Of a DNA stretch of 64,000 bases, positions 1 to 7,864 are shown in pieces (within the stretch, counting starts at the first letter, position 1; the number at the start of each line of letters is the position of its first letter). The stretch covers positions 2,728,001-2,792,000 of the forward strand of contig OY970278.1 of NCBI GenBank assembly GCA_963715815.1, given 5' to 3'. The stretch comes from JAFAMS01 sp963715815 (GTDB taxonomy: Bacteria; Vulcanimicrobiota; Vulcanimicrobiia; Vulcanimicrobiales; Vulcanimicrobiaceae). The notes under the pieces were generated by a model that made no database searches, was not told the origin of the DNA, and worked only from the letters and a program-made list of their open reading frames with translations. The position numbers and the translations under genes were made by a program.

Positions 1-1
1 G

Positions 2-757
2 ACGGTTCACCGCGGCAATCATGTCACGTTCGATGAATTCACGTTCGCCGGCAAAGCAGTCGACGGCGAACACACGATTCCGATTCACGATTTCAACGTC
101 TTCCCGCCCGGGAAGGTCGGGATCGTAACGCCTGCCTTCGGAAAGCTGCACCCGCATATCGGCACCACATTCGTTGCGCTGGAGGCGGTGTCGGGGACGA
201 CCCCCGGTGCGAACGGGCAGTACCGCGTAGCGCATGTCGGGCCGATCGACGAAGTCGAGCCCGCAACCATGGGTCTAGCCTTTGGACGTTATGCGGAAGC
301 AAAGCCACCGCGCGTAGGCGACACGATTCAACTCGAATATCATCTCACGCCCGACTACGACGATATCGTCACGGCCGAAGGCGGCGGTCCGTTGCTCATT
401 CGCGACGGTCAATGGATTGAAGATCCCGACGCGCCGGCGAAAGACGAACACGACATTCGTTGGCCGGTCGTCGGCGTCGGGCGGCTCGACGACGATACGT
501 TGCTCTTTTTCGAAGTCGACGGACGTTGGCCCGACATCTCAGTCGGAATGACACGTCCTGAGTTCGGCGATTTGATGATCCGCTATCACGTCGTCGACGG
601 CTTTGCGACGGATTCGGGCGGTTCGGCCGGGATCGTTTCACGCATTCCCGGTGATAAGGAAGTGAGCGTGCGCAGCCATCCTTCCGATCAAAGCTGGGAG
701 CGCTATGTCACCGACGGGATCTTCGTCTACAGCTCGGCACCGAACATCGATCCCTAG
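2..757 (+). CDS. Phosphodiester glycosidase (NAGPA-like) family protein, 5'-truncated
   Basis: The frame is open from the first bases of the window and ends at the TAG at 755-757, leaving 251 C-terminal residues. The pattern is that of the phosphodiester glycosidase/NAGPA domain: a GGGPLLIRDG segment, then RWPVVGVG, a LLFFEVDGR strand, GMTRPEFGDLM, and finally DGFATDSGGSAGIV where family members carry a Gly-rich DGGGSS-type active loop. Here that loop reads DSGGSAG, a mild departure. Members act on phosphodiester-linked sugars, often outside the cytoplasm. The N terminus, and so any signal peptide, lies upstream of the window. Its stop overlaps the stop of the convergent ABC gene through a shared CTAG. 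Confidence 0.75.
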   Translation, partial: TVHRGNHVTFDEFTFAGKAVDGEHTIPIHDFNVFPPGKVGIVTPAFGKLHPHIGTTFVALEAVSGTTPGANGQYRVAHVGPIDEVEPATMGLAFGRYAEAKPPRVGDTIQLEYHLTPDYDDIVTAEGGGPLLIRDGQWIEDPDAPAKDEHDIRWPVVGVGRLDDDTLLFFEVDGRWPDISVGMTRPEFGDLMIRYHVVDGFATDSGGSAGIVSRIPGDKEVSVRSHPSDQSWERYVTDGIFVYSSAPNIDP

Positions 758-1443
758 CGGCGCACGATTTCGGTAACGCGTCCTTCTTCTAACCGCAGCT
801 CGTTTTCGATCCAATCCGGAATGTCGCTCTCACGGTGACCGATAACGACGATCGCTGTACCATCGAACGCCAGCTTTTGAATGTGACGCATGACCCGCTC
901 GCGCGCACTACGATCGAGTCCGTCGAGTCCTTCGTCCAGGATCAACAAACGCGGCGCGCGCACAAGCGCACGCGCGATCAACACCAAGCGCCGCTGCCCA
1001 AACGACAGCTCGAGAAAGAGCCGCCTCGCCAGCTTTTCGATGCCAAGGTCTTCGACCAGTTTCCGTGCCGCCAGTGCCTGCTCAGAGCTCGGTTCCTGCA
1101 TCAGACCGACGCTCGCAAAAAAGCCCGATGCGACCACCTCTTCGACCGCGATGTTCCAGTCATAGCGAAGCTGCTCGTCGTCGGAGATCAGAACGACGCT
1201 GCGACGAATATCCGCGACACTCATATTCTCGCAAGAACCGAAGCGCTCGATGGTACCGCCATAGGCGACGCGTAGCCGTCCGTAGAGGAGCTTTGCGAGC
1301 GTTGTCTTGCCGGCGCCGTTCGGACCGCTAACGAGCCAGCGTTCGCCATCGCATATCTCCCACGTGATATTGCTCAGGATGCGATGCCCTTCGATGAAGA
1401 CGTCGACATTTTCAAGCCGCACGATCGGTGGACCATCGACCAT
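754..1443 (-). CDS. ABC transporter ATP-binding protein, single domain
   Basis: A 229-residue nucleotide-binding domain. Walker A is GPNGAGKTT (residues 40-48), the signature is LSFGQ (146-150) and Walker B is LLILDE (166-171), with a switch His in VIGHRES. The tolerant motif order and the WEICDGERWLVSGPNG start resemble the halves of ModF/PhrA-type ATPases, but here there is only one domain. No permease or binding protein is adjacent, so the substrate cannot be read from context and it may be an orphan ATPase. Starts with ATG at 1443; it shares the gap 1444-1504 with divergent phaA. Confidence 0.85.
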   Translation of the reverse strand: MVDGPPIVRLENVDVFIEGHRILSNITWEICDGERWLVSGPNGAGKTTLAKLLYGRLRVAYGGTIERFGSCENMSVADIRRSVVLISDDEQLRYDWNIAVEEVVASGFFASVGLMQEPSSEQALAARKLVEDLGIEKLARRLFLELSFGQRRLVLIARALVRAPRLLILDEGLDGLDRSARERVMRHIQKLAFDGTAIVVIGHRESDIPDWIENELRLEEGRVTEIVRR

Positions 1444-1504
1444 GAAAGGTATCTTTGAATCGCGGGCATGAAAGCCTCGCGCTCAACCAGCACGAGAGGG
1501 AAAG

Positions 1505-2689
1505 ATGGCGGAGAGAAACGTGGTCGTTCTGAGCGGCGCCCGGACCGCGATTGGAACATATGGCGGCAGCCTAAAGGACGTACCCCCGACGCAGCTCGGC
1601 GCGACCGTCGTACGCGAAGCGGTCAAACGTGCCGGCGTAAAGCCGGACGAAGTTGGACATGTCGTGTTCGGCAACGTCATTCACACCGACGCAAAGGACA
1701 TGTATCTGTCTCGCGTCGCTGCAATCGACGGCGGATTGCCGCAAGAAACGGCGGCCCTCACGCTCAACCGTCTATGCGGAAGCGGGCTGCAAGCGATTGT
1801 TTCTGCCGCGCAGACGATTTTGCTCGGCGACACCGATGTCGCACTCGGCGGCGGCGCAGAATCGATGAGCCGCGGGATCTACGGCGTGACCGGCCTACGT
1901 TGGGGTGCGCGTATGGGCGACAGTGAAACGATCGATATGATGGTCGGCGCACTTACCGATCCGTTCGACACCGTTCATATGGGGATCACTGCGGAAAACG
2001 TCGCTACTAGATATGGCATCTCACGCGATGCGCAGGACGAATTTGCGGTCGAGAGTCAGAAACGCGCCGCGTCGGCGATCGAGAAAGGCCACTTCAAAGA
2101 ACAGATCGTCCCGGTCGAGATCAAATCACGCAAGGGTACGGTTGTCTTCGATACCGACGAGCACGTGCGCGGCGACGCGACGCTCGAAGGCGTCGGGAAG
2201 CTACGCGCGGCCTTTAAATCTGATGGAACCGTAACCGCTGGTAATGCATCCGGAATCAACGATGCCGCAGCCGCGATTGTAATGATGGAAGCCGGCGCTG
2301 CGCAGCGCGCCGGACGTAAGCCGATGGCGCGATTGCTGTCGTACGGACACTCGGGCGTCGATCCGAAATACATGGGCATCGGCCCCGTGCCCGCCGTAAA
2401 GAAAGCGCTCGAACGCGCGGGTCTGAAAATCTCCGATCTTGACATCATCGAATCGAACGAAGCTTTTGCGGCTCAAGCATGTGCCGTCTCAAAAGAATTG
2501 GGACTCGACTCCGCTAAGGTCAATCCGAACGGCGGCGCAATCGCTCTCGGACATCCCATCGGCGCCACCGGCGCTATCCTCACGATCAAAGCCCTCTACG
2601 AGCTCAAGCGAACCGGCGGCCGGTATGCGCTCGTCACCATGTGTATCGGCGGCGGTCAAGGCATCGCTGCAATCTTCGAACGCCTGTAG
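1505..2689 (+). CDS. phaA: Acetyl-CoA C-acetyltransferase (thiolase)
   Basis: Condenses two acetyl-CoA to acetoacetyl-CoA, or the reverse in beta-oxidation. It is 394 residues, the usual length. The acyl-accepting Cys91 sits in NRLCGSG; the other catalytic residues are His350 in ALGHPIGATGA and Cys380 in CIGGGQG. ATG is preceded by GAGAGGGAAAG. The next gene, 23 nt downstream, is a PhaB-type reductase, so the pair most likely supplies 3-hydroxybutyryl-CoA for polyhydroxyalkanoate; no PHA synthase lies in the window. A biosynthetic versus degradative role cannot be told from sequence alone. Confidence 0.93.
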   Translation: MAERNVVVLSGARTAIGTYGGSLKDVPPTQLGATVVREAVKRAGVKPDEVGHVVFGNVIHTDAKDMYLSRVAAIDGGLPQETAALTLNRLCGSGLQAIVSAAQTILLGDTDVALGGGAESMSRGIYGVTGLRWGARMGDSETIDMMVGALTDPFDTVHMGITAENVATRYGISRDAQDEFAVESQKRAASAIEKGHFKEQIVPVEIKSRKGTVVFDTDEHVRGDATLEGVGKLRAAFKSDGTVTAGNASGINDAAAAIVMMEAGAAQRAGRKPMARLLSYGHSGVDPKYMGIGPVPAVKKALERAGLKISDLDIIESNEAFAAQACAVSKELGLDSAKVNPNGGAIALGHPIGATGAILTIKALYELKRTGGRYALVTMCIGGGQGIAAIFERL

Positions 2690-2712
2690 TTTCGTCTTAG
2701 CGAGGAGACACG

Positions 2713-3456
2713 ATGTTCAGCGACGGGAAAGTTGCGATCGTCACCGGTGGCACACGCGGAATCGGCGGCGCGATCACACGCATGTTGGCGCAAGCCGGCA
2801 TAAAGGTCGCGGCCGGCTACAGCCGCGGTAAAGACGGCGCCGAAAAACTCAAAGCCGAGCTCGAAAAAGACGGCTCGCACGTCTCGATTCATCAGGGCAG
2901 CGTGCACTCGCCTGAAGATTGCGAGCGCGTCGTCAAAGAAGCGATCGCGCAGTGGGGGCGTGTCGATTTCCTCATAAACAACGCGGGGATCACGATCGAC
3001 AAAACGGTGCGTCGCATGACGGACGAAGATTGGACCGGCGTCATGGACGTCAATCTTTCCGGGACGTTCCGCATGACGAAATCGGTGCTCGAGCATATGA
3101 TCGCGCAAGGCTCGGGACGCATCGTCAACATCAGTTCCGTCATCGGGCAAACCGGCAATATCGGCCAAGCGAATTATGCTGCGTCCAAAGCCGGCCTAAT
3201 CGGTTTCACGAAGAGTCTGGCGCTCGAAACCGCACAGCGCGGCATCACAGTCAACGCCGTCGCACCGGGATTTATCGCCACGGAAATGGTCGGCGCGATT
3301 CCCAAGGAGATCCTCGATAAGATCGTCGAACGCATTCCACAGCGCCGCCTCGGGAAACCCGAGGAAGTCGCGCGCGTCGTGCGCTTCTTGCTCGAAGACG
3401 AATCCAGCTACATTACGGGCGCCGTGTTCAACATCAACGGCGGCCTGGACATGTAG
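2713..3456 (+). CDS. phaB: Acetoacetyl-CoA reductase (SDR family)
   Basis: NADPH-dependent reduction of acetoacetyl-CoA to (R)-3-hydroxybutyryl-CoA. 247-residue classical SDR with the TGGTRGIG cofactor loop (11-18), NNAG at 89-92 and catalytic Ser142, Tyr155, Lys159. The DKTVRRMTDEDW segment and the C-terminal GFIATEMVGAIP...IVERIPQRRLG...NINGGLDM pattern fit PhaB better than FabG. GAGGAG lies 8 nt before the ATG. Follows phaA in an evident two-gene operon. Its TAG is one base from the stop of the convergent cupin gene, with no room for a dedicated terminator. Confidence 0.9.
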   Translation: MFSDGKVAIVTGGTRGIGGAITRMLAQAGIKVAAGYSRGKDGAEKLKAELEKDGSHVSIHQGSVHSPEDCERVVKEAIAQWGRVDFLINNAGITIDKTVRRMTDEDWTGVMDVNLSGTFRMTKSVLEHMIAQGSGRIVNISSVIGQTGNIGQANYAASKAGLIGFTKSLALETAQRGITVNAVAPGFIATEMVGAIPKEILDKIVERIPQRRLGKPEEVARVVRFLLEDESSYITGAVFNINGGLDM

Positions 3457-3457
3457 G

Positions 3458-4714
3458 CTAGTTTACGGCAACGAGCCCCTCTAAGAGCAACATCTTCACG
3501 AGCTGACGGCCGACGTTGTCGGGCAACGTCGCATCGACTTGCGCGACCGTCATCGGCCCCGCTTGCAGCTTCTCGAAGAGCGGTCCGTATGCGGCGGGAA
3601 ACGCAAGCGACTTGCCCGCGATCAGCAGCTCGATATCGGATCCGGTACGACGCAGCATGAACGGCGCATCGTCGCGCATTGCAAGAGTGTTTGTCGCTCC
3701 CAGCTTCGTAAAACGCTCCCATTCGCTGAACGATCCGCCGGCTTCCGTGCGCGTCACAGCAAAGAGATCGCGGAGAATCATTTCGATCGCGGCGGGGACG
3801 TGTGCGGCCGGAAGCGCTTTTGGAAGCCGCTCGTGCAGCATCGCGGCGAAGCGCGCCGGAAATTCTTTTGATTCGTGCCAACCAGGCGGCAGCGCGCGGC
3901 GCAGCTCGACGTCAGTCACTGCCGCGAAATCGATCATCGCTTCGAGCAAGTCGATGACGCGGAGCGGACACATCGCCAGCGTGACATGGAGCGACGTACC
4001 CTCGGCCGTCATCGCTTCGTGCGGGAACCCGTGCGGAACGTAGAGCGTATCGCCCGGATTGAGCGTAACCTCACGATTCAATTTGACCTTTTTACCGTGC
4101 TCTTCTTTTGAGAACGGCTGCGTCTCGACCGGCAGCTGAACGACCGGATCGTAGATCCGCCATGTCTTCGTTCCTTCGATCTGCATGACGAGCGTGTCGT
4201 GCGTGTCGTGATGAACGTCGAATCCCTGCGCCTTCGGTGGCGTAAAATAGACATTCGTTTGAATGTAGAAGCCGAGTCGCTGCTGGACGCGGTTCACGAA
4301 CTTCTGCAGCTTCGGACTGAACAGCGACGCGTCTTTGATCACCAGTGTGTAACCGCGATCGAAATACGAGATGACGACGCGCGGATCGAGGACGAGCTTC
4401 GGCGTGCGGCCGGTGTGCCGCGCGCGCGTGTGCCGCCGTTCGATCGTCATATCCTCAGTGGAGACCTGGCCCGTGCCGTGCTTGATCAGAACGAATTTGT
4501 CGTGCTCGTTTCCGCCCACGATCAGCGAGCTCTCGATCTCGCCGACGTCATAGATCTCGCTGAAATACTTCGGATCGCCGCGTCCGATGTGGAGCGGTTC
4601 TTTCTCAAAGTAGCGTTCGAGGAATTCGGCGGGCGAGCTCGGCGCAAGCAGCATCGCGAGAACGTCGGAACGACGCTCCTCGTGGTGCGGGGCGCGGTGG
4701 GGGAGAGGCTGCAT
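3458..4714 (-). CDS. JmjC/cupin-4 family 2-oxoglutarate oxygenase (ribosomal-oxygenase-like)
   Basis: 418 residues. The Fe(II) facial triad is visible as His168-x-Asp170 in GFDVHHDTHDT and distal His232 in GDTLYVPHGFPHEA, within the cupin-4/JmjC fold (about residues 110-250), followed by a helical and winged-helix-like C-terminal part (260-418) as in YcfD/RoxA. The bacterial relatives hydroxylate an Arg of ribosomal protein L16; whether this one does is inference. The first 20 residues look non-conserved, so a downstream start is possible. Convergent with phaB, one base apart. Confidence 0.82.
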   Translation of the reverse strand: MQPLPHRAPHHEERRSDVLAMLLAPSSPAEFLERYFEKEPLHIGRGDPKYFSEIYDVGEIESSLIVGGNEHDKFVLIKHGTGQVSTEDMTIERRHTRARHTGRTPKLVLDPRVVISYFDRGYTLVIKDASLFSPKLQKFVNRVQQRLGFYIQTNVYFTPPKAQGFDVHHDTHDTLVMQIEGTKTWRIYDPVVQLPVETQPFSKEEHGKKVKLNREVTLNPGDTLYVPHGFPHEAMTAEGTSLHVTLAMCPLRVIDLLEAMIDFAAVTDVELRRALPPGWHESKEFPARFAAMLHERLPKALPAAHVPAAIEMILRDLFAVTRTEAGGSFSEWERFTKLGATNTLAMRDDAPFMLRRTGSDIELLIAGKSLAFPAAYGPLFEKLQAGPMTVAQVDATLPDNVGRQLVKMLLLEGLVAVN

Positions 4715-4747
4715 TCACAGGTGGTATCGGCCTGCGGCCGGGGCGGC

Positions 4748-5239
4748 TTAAGAGGAGCCGAGCGTCCTGAACATCACGAGGGCGTCGACGTACCCCTGGG
4801 TCGGGTGCTTGAACGCCCCGGTTAGCCTGCCCGCCACCTCGAACCCGAAGCTCTCCCAGAGCCGCACGGCCCGGTCATTTGTGGCGACCACGAAATTGAA
4901 CTGCATCGCGCGATAGCCCAGATCTTTGGCGACCTCGAGCGAGTGCGCGCACATGGCCCGCGCCACGCCGCGTCCGGTAACGCTTTCCGAGGTCACGTAG
5001 CCGCAATTGGCGACATGCGACCCGCCGCCACCCGCATTCGTATGAAGGAAGTACGTCCCAAAAATCGCGTCGCCGTCGGTGTAGACGAAGACGTGGTGTC
5101 CGGGCGCAAACCAGTAATCGAGCGCATCGTCGCGTCCCATATCACGCGGCAGCGTATACGTCTCGCCGGCGCGGATCATCGGTTCTATGATCGCCCAGAT
5201 CGCGCCGCGATCGTCAGGCGAAGCTGCGCGTACCGGCAA
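4748..5239 (-). CDS. GNAT family N-acetyltransferase
   Basis: 163 residues. The acetyl-CoA-binding motif A is VTGRGVARAM, preceded by beta4 (HVANCGYVTSES) and followed by the motif B region ATNDRAVRLWESFGFE, typical of small-molecule or antibiotic-type GNATs. The start is a TTG lying inside the 3' end of the upstream hydrolase gene (26-nt overlap), which implies translational coupling. Substrate unknown. Confidence 0.85.
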   Translation of the reverse strand: MPVRAASPDDRGAIWAIIEPMIRAGETYTLPRDMGRDDALDYWFAPGHHVFVYTDGDAIFGTYFLHTNAGGGGSHVANCGYVTSESVTGRGVARAMCAHSLEVAKDLGYRAMQFNFVVATNDRAVRLWESFGFEVAGRLTGAFKHPTQGYVDALVMFRTLGSS

Positions 5240-5918
5240 CGGCTTTCAAGAACCGTTCGAAAATCGGACCGGATAGCGGTTCCGCTTGATGCATGCGTTC
5301 GGGATGCCACTGCACCGCCAAGAAAAACGGTTTCCCGTCAGGTTCCGCCCACTCGAAGGCTTCGACTGTTCCGTCGCCCGCGCGCGCGGTAACGACGAAC
5401 GGATCGGCGAGGCGATCGACGGCTTGATGGTGCGAGCTGTTCACCTCAGCACGTTCAGCGCTCGCTAACTGCGCGACCATGGAACCGCGAACAGTCGTGA
5501 TCGCGTGCCGTGCATCTTCGCCGTCGGCGCCTTTGACGTGATCGCTCGCCGTCGCGATATGCGTGATGAGCGTGCCGCCGAAATGCACGTTGAGAATCTG
5601 CTCCCCGCGGCAGATTCCGAGAATCGGCAGCGCGCGATCCGCCGCCATTTCGCACATTCGAAATTCGTGATCGTCACGCGTCGGCTCGATGCCCCCGCAA
5701 CGATCGACTTCGCCAGGCTTGCCGAAACGCTCCGGCGCAACGTCACCGCCACCCGTAAAAATGATGCCGTCGATGCTCGCCGCTTCCTCGGGATGCGCCC
5801 AAAGATCGATGACTTCAATGTCGAGTCCAAGACGTGCCGCGGCGCTCTGTGTAGCCTCGACATATCGCGGATACGGGCCGTTCTGCGGCGCGTAGCTTAT
5901 TCCAATCCGTATCGTCAT
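5214..5918 (-). CDS. Gamma-glutamyl-gamma-aminobutyrate hydrolase-like class I amidotransferase (peptidase C26)
   Basis: 234 residues. Nucleophile Cys103 is in GICRGEQILN and the His205-Pro-Glu207 pair in QWHPERM, completing the class I glutamine amidotransferase triad, with an oxyanion-side GGGDVAPERFG. PuuD-type enzymes hydrolyse gamma-glutamyl-GABA in putrescine catabolism; no other puu gene is nearby, so the substrate is open. ATG at 5918; it heads a two-gene unit with the GNAT gene, and a tRNA gene ends a few bases upstream on the same strand. Confidence 0.85.
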   Translation of the reverse strand: MTIRIGISYAPQNGPYPRYVEATQSAAARLGLDIEVIDLWAHPEEAASIDGIIFTGGGDVAPERFGKPGEVDRCGGIEPTRDDHEFRMCEMAADRALPILGICRGEQILNVHFGGTLITHIATASDHVKGADGEDARHAITTVRGSMVAQLASAERAEVNSSHHQAVDRLADPFVVTARAGDGTVEAFEWAEPDGKPFFLAVQWHPERMHQAEPLSGPIFERFLKAVAGTRSFA

Positions 5919-5923
5919 GTGTA

Positions 5924-5999
5924 TGGAGCCGACGAGGAGACTCGAACTCCTGACCTGCTAATTACGAATCAGCTGCTCTACCAACTGAGCTACGTCGGC
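5924..5999 (-). tRNA. tRNA-Thr (anticodon CGT), CCA encoded
   Basis: Read on the minus strand, a complete 76-nt cloverleaf: 7-bp acceptor GCCGACG/CGTCGGC, D-stem GCTC/GAGC with an AGTTGGTA loop, anticodon stem GCTGA/TTAGC (one G-U) with loop TTCGTAA giving anticodon CGT (codon ACG), T-stem AGGAG/CTCCT with TTCGAGT loop, discriminator T and a genomically encoded CCA. All stems pair. Confidence 0.95.
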
Positions 6000-6069
6000 G
6001 CTCCGCCATCCCACACGAGGGGCAGCCGGGAGCAGTTATACCCCAGAACGTGGAGTCCTTGCCCGCTGC

Positions 6070-6606
6070 CTATTGGGGAGCGACTTGCTGTTGAGCTTGC
6101 TGCGCGTACTTGAGATGCGCCTGGAGCGTGGGCAGCGTTGACGCTGCAAATTGCTTTAACGCCGCATCGGAGCCGCTTTGAGCTTCCTTTTGAAACAGCG
6201 AAATCGCCGCGTTGTGGGCCGTAATTTGACTGTTGACGTAGGTGACGTCAAATGAGTGCGAATTCAAGCCCTTGAGCGTTTGCTGCATTTGCTGATCCGG
6301 TGGCAGCAGCGCGTCGCTCGCCGGCAACTTGATTGCCTCCGACGCCGCGATAGAGCTTAGCTGTGATCCAGCCTTCGTGTGGTCTGCGAGCATGCGCTGT
6401 GCGAGCAAACGCACGCTGGGCTCGTTCGTCTTCTGGAGCGCCATCTTTGCGAAGATAATCTCGCCGTTGTTCGCCTCTGCGGCAGTAACGGCGAAGTCAC
6501 GATCGTCGCTGCTGACAGTCGATTGCGCGCCGATCGGTGCGAAGGCAAATCCCACGGCTAATGCTGCAAGCAACGCAACGGCTCCAATATCTCTCGAAAT
6601 GCTCAT
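6070..6606 (-). CDS. Exported DUF4142 protein
   Basis: 178 residues with an N-terminal signal peptide (hydrophobic 8-27, Ala-rich, ending near GAQS). The mature part is the helical DUF4142 domain, related to ferritin-like bundles: DRDFAVTAAEANNGEI, a VRLLAQRMLADHTKA helix, and a C-terminal QAHLKYAQQAQQQ helix. Proteins of this family are found in the periplasm of many soil bacteria and have no settled function. It follows the divergently read tRNA region and lies 13 nt downstream of the luciferase-like gene on the same strand. Confidence 0.85.
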   Translation of the reverse strand: MSISRDIGAVALLAALAVGFAFAPIGAQSTVSSDDRDFAVTAAEANNGEIIFAKMALQKTNEPSVRLLAQRMLADHTKAGSQLSSIAASEAIKLPASDALLPPDQQMQQTLKGLNSHSFDVTYVNSQITAHNAAISLFQKEAQSGSDAALKQFAASTLPTLQAHLKYAQQAQQQVAPQ

Positions 6607-6619
6607 GCGGGATCCTTAT

Positions 6620-7615
6620 TTACGCCTCTTTGAGTACCTGCGCCGCAAGTTCGAAGGAACGCAAGCGTGCGGCCTGTTCGTAAATCATCGACGTGATCAT
6701 CAGCTCATCCGCTTGCGTGCGCTTGATGAAGCCGGCAAGGCGCTCGCGCACCGTCGACGGCGATCCGACGGCGGCGTACATTTGACGATGGGCGACAGCC
6801 GCACGCTCTTCCGGCGTCAGTAAGTGCTCCATCTGCGCAACGTCGACGGGCTCGGGAAGCTGACCGGGTTTGCCCCGCACGAGATTGGCCGTGGCTTGCT
6901 GCGAAGACGTCAGCAAGCGGCGTGCTTCTTCATCCGTGTCTGCAACGATCACCGGAATCGCCGGCATCGCGTACGGCTGCTTCAACTCTTCCGATGGTTG
7001 GAACGTGTCTCGATAGATTTGCAGCGCTTCGAGCAACAGATCAGGCGCGAAATGCGAGGCGAAGCCAAACGGCAAGCCGAGCTCCGCGGCAAGCTGCGCG
7101 CTGAACAAACTCGATCCCAACAACCAAATCGGCGTGTGCGCACCCGTTCCCGGAACGGCCTGAATCCCGTGCTGCGGAAATCCTTCGTCGAGAAAATGCT
7201 GCAGCTCGAGCACATCGCTCGGAAAACGATCCGACGTCGTTGCAATATCGCGCCGCAATGCGCGCGACGTGCGCATATCGGTTCCGGGCGCGCGCCCCAG
7301 GCCCAGATCGATGCGCCCGGGATAAAGCGCTTCGAGCGTTCCGAACTGCTCCGCAATGACGAGCGGCGCGTGATTCGGCAACATCACGCCGCCGGACCCG
7401 ATCCGCATCGTCTGCGTCGCGCCCGCGACCGCCGCGATCACGACCGAAGTCGCGGCACTGCCGATCCCCGGCATATTGTGATGCTCTGCGACCCAGTAGC
7501 GGTGATAGCCCCAGCCTTCCGCGTGCTGGGCGAGCTCGATCGTACGAGCCAGCGCTTCGCCCGGCGTTCCGCCTTTTCGTATGGGCACAAGATCGAGAAT
7601 CGAAAAATATTTCAT
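6620..7615 (-). CDS. LLM class flavin-dependent oxidoreductase (luciferase-like)
   Basis: 331-residue bacterial luciferase-like TIM barrel. It shows the group that starts with SILDLVPIRKGGTPGEAL, followed by RYWVAEHHNMPGIGSAATSV, GSGGVMLPNHAPLVIAEQFGTL and IDLGLGRAPGTD, as in YhbW-type F(MN)-dependent monooxygenases. FMNH2-dependent oxidation of an unknown substrate is expected. ATG at 7615; divergent from the small-protein/selenoprotein unit, with a 15-nt gap, so promoters must overlap coding sequence. Confidence 0.85.
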   Translation of the reverse strand: MKYFSILDLVPIRKGGTPGEALARTIELAQHAEGWGYHRYWVAEHHNMPGIGSAATSVVIAAVAGATQTMRIGSGGVMLPNHAPLVIAEQFGTLEALYPGRIDLGLGRAPGTDMRTSRALRRDIATTSDRFPSDVLELQHFLDEGFPQHGIQAVPGTGAHTPIWLLGSSLFSAQLAAELGLPFGFASHFAPDLLLEALQIYRDTFQPSEELKQPYAMPAIPVIVADTDEEARRLLTSSQQATANLVRGKPGQLPEPVDVAQMEHLLTPEERAAVAHRQMYAAVGSPSTVRERLAGFIKRTQADELMITSMIYEQAARLRSFELAAQVLKEA

Positions 7616-7630
7616 GCTACAATCGGACGG

Positions 7631-7864
7631 ATGACGCAGGCACAGACTCTCGTTCGCGCACTCAACCCTTTGACCAAGTCTCCACAGTTCTCATATCAGA
7701 AAGCGCGGGCCGCGGCGCGCCAAGACAGCAATGTCGATTGGGCGCAGACTAAAGCCCTCAATGCAGACTTCAATCCGGAAGTCGATGGTTGCGAATCGTT
7801 CGTGATGCGCGACGGCAGCGTCTGTGAATGGAAGCCCGCGTCATACACCTACACCGCCAAATGA
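7631..7864 (+). CDS. Small protein of unknown function, coupled to the selenoprotein gene
   Basis: 77 residues starting MTQAQTLVRALNP and ending SYTYTAK; I do not recognise a family. It has two cysteines (54 and 65) in VDGCESFVMRDGSVCEW, no signal peptide and no membrane segment. Its TGA (7862-7864) overlaps the ATG of the downstream DsbA/FrnE gene at 7861 (ATGA), so the two are almost certainly one translationally coupled unit. The next possible role is as a partner or substrate of that oxidoreductase, which is inference only. Confidence 0.65.
   Translation: MTQAQTLVRALNPLTKSPQFSYQKARAAARQDSNVDWAQTKALNADFNPEVDGCESFVMRDGSVCEWKPASYTYTAK

Noticed and set aside
5924..5999. tRNA-Sec
   Set aside because: The anticodon is CGT and the length (76 nt) and acceptor stem (7 bp) are those of an ordinary tRNA-Thr; tRNA-Sec has anticodon TCA and a longer acceptor and variable arm.
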